Made by a program: the position numbers and the translations under genes
Source of the DNA: Planctomycetota bacterium
GTDB lineage: Bacteria; Planctomycetota; Planctomycetia; Isosphaerales; Isosphaeraceae
Direction: 5' to 3'
Assembly: GCA_021807585.1 (NCBI GenBank)
Contig: JAKBCQ010000180.1
Coordinates: 1 to 6,252, forward strand
DNA length: 6,252 nucleotides
Shown here: piece after piece, positions 1 to 3,848 of the stretch
Position numbering within the stretch: position 1 is the stretch's first letter
Layout of the letters: each line of letters begins with the position of its first letter
Notes under the pieces: generated by a model
Told to the model about the DNA's origin: nothing
The model's database searches: none
Seen by the model: only the letters and a program-made list of their open reading frames with translations

Positions 1-534
1 ATGCGGGAAGAGAAGCTGATGCGAGAGTTCGATCCGATTTCCCCTGCCGATGCCGAAGCTCGCGGTCGCCCATTCGCCCACTCCGTCGATCGTCAAAATC
101 GCGGCCTCGTCGAAGGGGGACGGAAAGAACGCGCTCGCCGCGTGCGATTCATGATGTTCGGCAAAAATGAACCGCTTGCGATACGCTCCGCCAAGTTCGT
201 CGCGCATCAATTTGGGCAAGAAGAGCTTGGTTCGCGTCCAAAGGGGCGCGGCCTTGGCGAAAGAGACGAAACCGCTAGGAGCGTAAGCGAGATACGTTTC
301 GAGAAGCCGCTCGAATTTCGTCAGCGGCTTTTCATAAAACCCGACCCAATCGAGTTCCTCAGCCTTGATCCCCGCCGATTCGAGACACGCCTTGACCGCG
401 TTGCGCGGAAACTCGTAATCGTGCTTTTTGCGGGTGAATCGCTCCTCCTGCGCCGCGGCGACGATCGTTCCGTCGACGATAAGCGCCGCGGCCGAGTCGT
501 GATAATACGCCGAAATACCGAGGATCGCCGTCAT
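1..534 (-). CDS. Carbamoyltransferase (NodU/CmcH/TobZ family), N-terminal part, cut by left edge
   Basis: The minus strand from the ATG at 534-532 stays open for 178 codons to base 1. The product begins MTAILGISAYYHDSAAALIV, the classic opening of NodU/CmcH-type O-carbamoyltransferases, followed by QEERFTRKKHD (residues 29-39), FYEKPL (66-71), the metal/substrate motif EHHESHAASAFFPSPF (126-141, H127/H128/H131) and TIDGVGEW (148-155). These motifs belong to the Kae1-like N-terminal domain. Known full-length members have about 570-620 residues and a C-terminal YrdC-like domain that makes carbamoyl-adenylate from carbamoyl phosphate and ATP; that part lies outside. Members modify hydroxyl groups of secondary metabolites, Nod factors or surface sugars, and the substrate here cannot be told. 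No good Shine-Dalgarno sequence precedes the ATG. An in-frame GTG about 20 codons upstream is possible, but family homology starts at this ATG. Transcription diverges from the ATPase gene. Confidence 0.93.
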   Translation of the reverse strand, partial: MTAILGISAYYHDSAAALIVDGTIVAAAQEERFTRKKHDYEFPRNAVKACLESAGIKAEELDWVGFYEKPLTKFERLLETYLAYAPSGFVSFAKAAPLWTRTKLFLPKLMRDELGGAYRKRFIFAEHHESHAASAFFPSPFDEAAILTIDGVGEWATASFGIGRGNRIELSHQLLFPH

Positions 535-544
535 ATCGTCGTTC

Positions 545-566
545 GCGGGCGGTGGACGACGCCCGC
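545..566 (-). promoter_or_regulatory. 7-bp GC hairpin in carbamoyltransferase leader
   Basis: GCGGGCG at 545-551 pairs perfectly with CGCCCGC at 560-566 around an 8-base loop. On the minus strand the stem ends 10 bases before the ATG at 534, where a ribosome would bind. It could lower translation of the carbamoyltransferase or be a chance stem in a GC-rich leader. The sequence shows the pairing; a role is inference. Confidence 0.35.
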
Positions 567-726
567 TCGAATTCCACGGTGAATCATCAAGCACATCGAG
601 CGTCGATAACGAGTGTACCAGCGACTCCGCTCAATCGTAACAGCGATGCAACTCCCGAAGATTGAACGAAAGCCGACCTTCGGCACGATTGTCCCGAACT
701 TCTCGATAAGCATGCGGACAAAAACC

Positions 727-756
727 GCGACACACGCAAAGGAAATAGGTTAAAAT
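727..756 (+). promoter_or_regulatory. Weak sigma-70-like promoter candidate for the ATPase-TOPRIM unit
   Basis: A TAAAAT box at 751-756 resembles a -10 element, with GCGACA at 727-732 as a partial -35 (GACA matches) and an 18-base spacer. It lies 44 bases ahead of the ATPase ATG in a locally AT-richer stretch. Matches are modest and promoters of the suspected phylum are poorly defined, so this is tentative. Confidence 0.25.
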
Positions 757-800
757 GATCGTGTTCGGTCGGATTCCAATCGACCGCGGGAGAAGATCGG

Positions 801-1952
801 ATGGCCAAATACCCGCTCGACAACGTTGAAATTCAAGGCTTCAGGGGCCTGAAGGTTCTTCGTCTTGAAGATCTCGGCCTGATCAACATTCTCGTTGGAG
901 AAAATAACTGCGGGAAAACGAGCGTGCTCGAGGCGCTGTCGATTGTTTGTAACGCTGAAGATCCCAACGAATGGATCAGGATGGCCGGCAGAAGGGATTT
1001 CGGTTGGCTCGATGAAACGCGATTAATAACGATCAGATTTGCTTTCTTTAAATCGCAACCCGATTTCCTTTCCGAAGGAATAGAAACTCTCACATGTCGA
1101 ATGAAATGCGAAGGAAAATATCCGATTCGTTCGCTTCGCGTGGAGTTGAAAGACCTCTTTCGAATTTACGACAAGAAGAATCCGGGTACATTTTACGACG
1201 AACCTAAACGACTCGATCCCTTTTCTCCATCGAATGATATTCTCAAAGGCATTGAAATAAAACATTATATTGAAAGTGTAAATAGCACGACGAACGAATC
1301 CGAATCCAATCTTAAGCATTCCACCGTACCGACCATAATATGGGATAGAGGATTTATTGACACGATTTCAAATCATGTATATTCTTCGAGTAAATCTGCA
1401 TCAATTACGCCTGTTTCCCATCATCTGCATCATGTGCAGGTGTACTTTAAATCCATGACGGCTTTCGACGAATCCGTACTACAAACCAAAGATTTATTAC
1501 AGATATTTGATCCTGATGTTATCGATATCCAGTTGGCGAGTTTTCTCACAAATAGAGCGACTTTATACATCAACCACAAAGAGCTGGGGATCGCTCCGCT
1601 CACCGTATTTGGAGACGGCATGCGGAGGGCGGCGTTAATCGCCGGCGCTCTGATTCATCTTCACGGCGGCGGCGTTCTGCTGATCGATGAAATCGAGGCG
1701 GGGATACACGTTAAAGCTCTGAAGAAAGTCTTTGCTTGGCTCGTGAACGCCGCTCGCGAATTGAACGTGCAGGTCTTCGTAACGACGCACAGCCTGGAGG
1801 CGCTGGACGCGATCGTCGCTACGTCTTCGGATCACCTCGAAGATACCGTCGCGTATCATTTGAGTCCGTCGGCTAACGAGACGCGCGTGAAACGTTATTC
1901 GGGAGAACTGCTCAATCGAATCCGAGGCGAGCGCGGCCTCGACGTGAGATAA
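801..1952 (+). CDS. OLD/AAA-type ATPase, first gene of a two-gene ATPase-TOPRIM unit
   Basis: This 383-residue protein is an ABC/SMC-like ATPase of the AAA_15/AAA_21 type seen in OLD-family systems. The N-terminus VEIQGFRGLK (9-18) and ILVGENNCGKTS (30-41) carry the Walker A loop (G33, G38, K39, T40). Then comes a long, less conserved region (about 75-255), GDGMRR (271-276) in the place of the ABC signature, Walker B VLLIDEIEAGIH (292-303, D296/E297) and FVTTHSLEALDAI (326-338) with switch H330. No nuclease domain is fused to it; the TOPRIM part is the next gene. The start is supported by GGGAG at 788-792, 8 bases before the ATG. The related AriA of PARIS acts as a scaffold ATPase that senses phage proteins and releases the TOPRIM partner. 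That role is inferred here. The first and last parts are GC-rich like the neighbours, while the middle is AT-rich. Confidence 0.9.
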   Translation: MAKYPLDNVEIQGFRGLKVLRLEDLGLINILVGENNCGKTSVLEALSIVCNAEDPNEWIRMAGRRDFGWLDETRLITIRFAFFKSQPDFLSEGIETLTCRMKCEGKYPIRSLRVELKDLFRIYDKKNPGTFYDEPKRLDPFSPSNDILKGIEIKHYIESVNSTTNESESNLKHSTVPTIIWDRGFIDTISNHVYSSSKSASITPVSHHLHHVQVYFKSMTAFDESVLQTKDLLQIFDPDVIDIQLASFLTNRATLYINHKELGIAPLTVFGDGMRRAALIAGALIHLHGGGVLLIDEIEAGIHVKALKKVFAWLVNAARELNVQVFVTTHSLEALDAIVATSSDHLEDTVAYHLSPSANETRVKRYSGELLNRIRGERGLDVR

Positions 1953-1955
1953 TTC

Positions 1956-2735
1956 ATGAAGAAATACGGGTATATTGTGGCCGAAGGGCCTCACGACGTC
2001 GAATTCGTCTCCAAGATCCTCTCCCCTTTTAGATTTAAAACCATTCAATATATCGATGATCTTGATCCGTTTTTTCGCGAACTTATTCCAAGGGTGTTTC
2101 CGATTCCTCCACAGGGCGATATATTAAAAAGAATACCTATTCCTCTTTTCATTGAAAACGAAACCCACTCGATCGCGATTCATAGCGCGAACGGCGATTC
2201 ACGACTGATTGATACGATCGAAGAAAACAACAAACTCCTTGATAAAGATAAAATAACAGGCGTCGGCATTCTGCTCGATTCCGATCAAGTGTTGGATCCT
2301 CAGATAAGATACAGTAACATAAAGAAAAGATTGGAGATCAAACAATTCCACCCCGCGGATTCGGCCGGATTAATCACGGACGGACCGCCCAAGTTGGGCG
2401 TTTACATGCTTCCCGATCATCAATCTCAAGGAACGCTCGAGGATCTGCTTTTGGAATGCGCCGCAATCGTTTATCCCAATCTCCTCACAAGCGCTCAAAC
2501 ACATATCAAAAATGCGGAAGATGACGGCGCACTTAAAGAACCCGACCTCGAGGATTTTCGCAAACCCTCCGGTCGGAAAAAGGCGGTCGTGGGATCGATC
2601 GCGAGCGTCTTGAGGCCGGGAAAGGCCGTTCAAGTTTCCCTTCAACGCGATCGTTGGTTGCGAGACGAAACGCTCGATATTCCACGAGTGAAAGCGTTTC
2701 AAAATTTTCTTGTCAACTTATTTGAAATACAATAA
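1956..2735 (+). CDS. TOPRIM-fold protein, DUF3226-like, partner of the ATPase
   Basis: This 259-residue protein starts 3 bases after the ATPase stop, with GTGAG at 1944-1948 (7-base spacing) as a possible ribosome binding site inside the upstream gene, so the two are almost certainly co-translated. The TOPRIM signature is visible in order: YIVAEGPHDVEFV (6-18) with E10 and D14, GILLDSDQ (104-111) with the D108-x-D110 acid pair, and LGVYMLPDHQSQGTLEDLLL (147-166) with G159 and E162/D163. The C-terminal RKKAVVGSIAS and KAFQNFLVNLF segments resemble the end of DUF3226 proteins. TOPRIM domains hold Mg2+ and cut or rejoin nucleic acid; in PARIS the TOPRIM subunit AriB is a toxin nuclease that cleaves tRNA. 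Nuclease activity here is inferred from the intact acidic residues. The family name rests on motif recall, not a database search; DUF4435 is the alternative. Confidence 0.82.
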   Translation: MKKYGYIVAEGPHDVEFVSKILSPFRFKTIQYIDDLDPFFRELIPRVFPIPPQGDILKRIPIPLFIENETHSIAIHSANGDSRLIDTIEENNKLLDKDKITGVGILLDSDQVLDPQIRYSNIKKRLEIKQFHPADSAGLITDGPPKLGVYMLPDHQSQGTLEDLLLECAAIVYPNLLTSAQTHIKNAEDDGALKEPDLEDFRKPSGRKKAVVGSIASVLRPGKAVQVSLQRDRWLRDETLDIPRVKAFQNFLVNLFEIQ

Positions 2736-2771
2736 AGATAAGAATTGATTATCGACGACTCGGCGGCGCCC

Positions 2772-3006
2772 TCATTCCGCTAAAGCCGAACCTCGGCGGA
2801 AATTCTCCAATTCTCCATCATTCCGCTCGATCGATCGCGTGGTTATCCCCGTCCAATCTTCAATCATTCCATCCCGAGTCGCGGCGTCGCTCAACATCGC
2901 GTCGATCAACGGCGCTCCCAGGCCGGCGAGCTGAGCCCGCGGATGCTCGGGCGACGCCTCGGGATCGAACGCGATTTTGATCGTCGTCGAATCGATCCAT
3001 AAATCA
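2772..3006 (-). pseudogene. Coding-like relic, possible 3' gene fragment (helicase-like?)
   Basis: On the minus strand from about 2997 down to the TGA at 2774-2772 the reading frame uses GC-ending codons like dabA and gives a protein-like stretch: IKIAFDPEASPEHPRAQLAG, then LGAPLIDAMLSDAATRDG. The pattern FDPE..(x)HP..., then LG(H/A)PL(I/V)DA is reminiscent of a segment in large SNF2-type helicases, but this is memory of a pattern and not a firm match. The protein-like part begins directly beside the outer end of the left inverted-repeat arm, and nothing upstream continues it. That suggests a gene truncated by insertion or deletion. Its last 30 codons look less conserved. A short intact gene of unknown function is possible but less likely. 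Confidence 0.3.
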
Positions 3007-3032
3007 TGGCTCTTCCGCAGAATCTGTGGGTG
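3007..3032 (+). repeat. Inverted repeat, left arm (26 bp)
   Basis: This arm contains TTCCGCAGAATCTGTGGGTG at 3013-3032 and is the reverse complement of 3201-3226 with 25 of 26 bases matching; the mismatch is C at 3012 versus T on the partner strand. Looser similarity seems to continue outward for about 20 bases. The two arms could be the ends of a small non-autonomous element of about 220 bp or two inverted copies of an interspersed repeat. Confidence 0.8.
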
Positions 3033-3120
3033 GGAAAACAGAAAACCGGCGTGCTTTCCCGGCTTTTCAAGGAGATTCCAGCGTGTTCGAGGTCGTAGTT
3101 TGACGTAACCGAAAACACGG

Positions 3121-3131
3121 CCTGAATCCGA
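3121..3131. repeat. 11-bp direct repeat, copy 1
   Basis: CCTGAATCCGA occurs here and again at 3298-3308 in the same orientation, with partly similar flanks (CGGCCTGAATCCGATGCCC versus CCGTCCTGAATCCGAGCGCC). One copy lies inside the spacer of the inverted repeats, the other outside. It may mark two diverged copies of one short interspersed repeat, or be chance. Confidence 0.4.
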
Positions 3132-3200
3132 TGCCCTTGCGAGATTGAGTATTTCCGTCCCCTCCTGTCGAGCCTGAGCCGAGCCCGGCCCCAGAAATTG

Positions 3201-3226
3201 CACCCACAGATTCTGCGGAAAAGCCA
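3201..3226 (-). repeat. Inverted repeat, right arm (26 bp)
   Basis: This arm starts CACCCACAGATTCTGCGGAA (3201-3220) and pairs with 3007-3032 at 25 of 26 positions. The 168-base spacer (3033-3200) shows no transposase motif in any frame read. The bases just outside the arms, AAATCAT at 3001-3007 and AAAGAAT at 3226-3232, agree at 5 of 7 positions and overlap the arms by one base. At best this is a degraded target duplication. Confidence 0.8.
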
Positions 3227-3249
3227 AAGAATTATACCTATCATATTCC

Positions 3250-3266
3250 ATAAAATTACATTTTAT
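3250..3266. repeat. Small AT palindrome ATAAAAT-TAC-ATTTTAT
   Basis: Seven-base arms around a 3-base centre lie in an AT-rich strip (about 3227-3275) beginning at the right inverted-repeat arm. The stem has no G-C pairs, so it is a poor terminator. It could be a protein-binding site or part of the same repeat element. Confidence 0.35.
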
Positions 3267-3297
3267 ATGAATAAGAACCAATGAGCGGCCGAGCCGT

Positions 3298-3308
3298 CCT
3301 GAATCCGA
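3298..3308. repeat. 11-bp direct repeat, copy 2
   Basis: Second copy of CCTGAATCCGA, 177 bases after the first. It sits in a GC-rich block (about 3283-3380) that is bracketed by AT-rich sequence on both sides. That sharp alternation suggests joined segments of different origin rather than uniform intergenic DNA. Confidence 0.4.
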
Positions 3309-3404
3309 GCGCCGGCTGCTTCGCGTCGGCGTACCCGCGCGTTCAAAAACGCACCCGGTCGATCGGCGTTCTCGAGCGGATCGAATCACAAATCATGACA
3401 ACAA

Positions 3405-3457
3405 ATCGATCATTATATATTAACACAAGATTAATCTTTTAATATTTGATATTATTT
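3405..3457. other. Very AT-rich palindromic island next to the regulator gene
   Basis: Bases 3421-3460 contain only 6 G or C in 40 by hand count, in a window that is otherwise mostly GC-rich. Inside are the perfect 12-base palindrome AAGATTAATCTT (3427-3438) and the small inverted repeat AATAT-TTG-ATATT (3441-3453). The island starts right at the 3' end of the winged-helix gene (stop 3458-3456). It may act as a weak transcription end for the dabA unit, as an operator or as the scar of an inserted element. No plus-strand gene is served by it. Confidence 0.45.
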
Positions 3458-3848
3458 ATGAACCAAGAATCAGGGCGAGCAAGTGGGCGACGTTTCGATG
3501 CGCCTCGACGGGATGTCGGAGTGGAAGTTCGGCGTGCAAGCGATATCGGCTACGCCGCCCGAGGCGCTCGATCTCGATATAGCGACCGTCCTTCAGATCA
3601 GTCACGATCCGTTGGACGGCTCGTTCGGTGATGCCGACTCGTTCGGCGATCTCGCGAAGCTTGATCTCGGGATCGCGCGCCAGAACCAGCAAAACGTGGG
3701 CGTGATTGCTCAAAAACGTCCACGACGGTTTTCGCGCACCGGATTCGATCGGTTCGGTGGAGATCCGAACGGCGCGTTCGCTTTTCGCCTTGGGTTCGGA
3801 TCGTTCGAGGTTCGCCTTCGGCGACTTCGTATCAACATGACGAGGCAT
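3456..3848 (-). CDS. Small winged-helix (MarR/ArsR-like) transcriptional regulator
   Basis: This 130-residue protein has a polar, charged N-terminal tail (1-40) and a winged-helix core. The core runs WTFLSNHAHVLLVLARDPEI (43-62), the helix-turn-helix LREIAERVGITERAVQRIVTDL (64-85, recognition helix around 74-85), the wing IEIERLGRRSRYRLHAELPL (91-110), and a short C-terminal helix after RHPVEAHR. Proteins with this exact style of core are common small DNA-binding regulators in actinobacteria and planctomycetes; ligands are mostly unknown. The ATG at 3848-3846 directly follows the dabA TAG with no gap, and GGGAG (3862-3858) sits 9 bases upstream inside the last dabA codons, so the genes form an operon with coupled translation. 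No other in-frame ATG exists downstream. A role in controlling dabA expression is inferred from position. Confidence 0.85.
   Translation of the reverse strand: MPRHVDTKSPKANLERSEPKAKSERAVRISTEPIESGARKPSWTFLSNHAHVLLVLARDPEIKLREIAERVGITERAVQRIVTDLKDGRYIEIERLGRRSRYRLHAELPLRHPVEAHRNVAHLLALILGS

Larger units (their letters stand above)
535..800. other. Divergent intergenic region between carbamoyltransferase and ATPase
   Basis: This 266-base gap lies between two genes transcribed away from each other, so it must carry the promoters of both unless the leftward one starts elsewhere. Short open frames on the minus strand (531-713 and 587-823) give arginine-rich or otherwise unfamiliar peptides without family resemblance and were not called. 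For the leftward gene the only promoter-like pair seen on the minus strand is TTACGA (640-635) and TACACT (617-612) with a 17-base spacer, which is weak. Confidence 0.6.
2736..3455. other. Convergent intergenic region with relic and repeats, no confident gene
   Basis: These 720 bases lie between the TOPRIM gene (plus) and the winged-helix gene (minus), which converge. A minus-strand frame is open from 3389 to 2772 (205 codons), but only its last third reads like protein; the rest is broken by repeat sequence and looks non-coding. Near 2735 no strong terminator is visible. The best short stem is GCCGA-ACC-TCGGC at 2785-2797, five base pairs without a T-run on the plus strand. The region also contains inverted repeats at 3007-3032 and 3201-3226, the 11-mer CCTGAATCCGA twice (3121-3131 and 3298-3308), a small AT palindrome at 3250-3266 and an AT-rich island at about 3405-3457. 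Confidence 0.6.

Noticed and set aside
1..582. Long plus-strand open frame of 193 codons
   Set aside because: It lies opposite the carbamoyltransferase, whose minus-strand translation carries unmistakable family motifs; the plus product is arginine-rich and unfamiliar.
531..823. Short minus-strand open frames in the divergent gap
   Set aside because: The peptides have no recognisable motif, overlap the start of the ATPase or carbamoyltransferase genes and lack ribosome binding sites.
801..2735. Canonical Gabija or standalone OLD nuclease
   Set aside because: ATPase and TOPRIM are on separate chains and no UvrD-like helicase gene follows, so neither type fits.
2785..2797. Rho-independent terminator GCCGA-ACC-TCGGC after the TOPRIM gene
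   Set aside because: The stem is only five pairs and no T-run follows on the plus strand.
2772..3389. Full 205-codon minus-strand frame as an intact gene
   Set aside because: It runs through both inverted-repeat arms and AT-rich sequence; only the distal part reads like protein, so it is listed as a relic.
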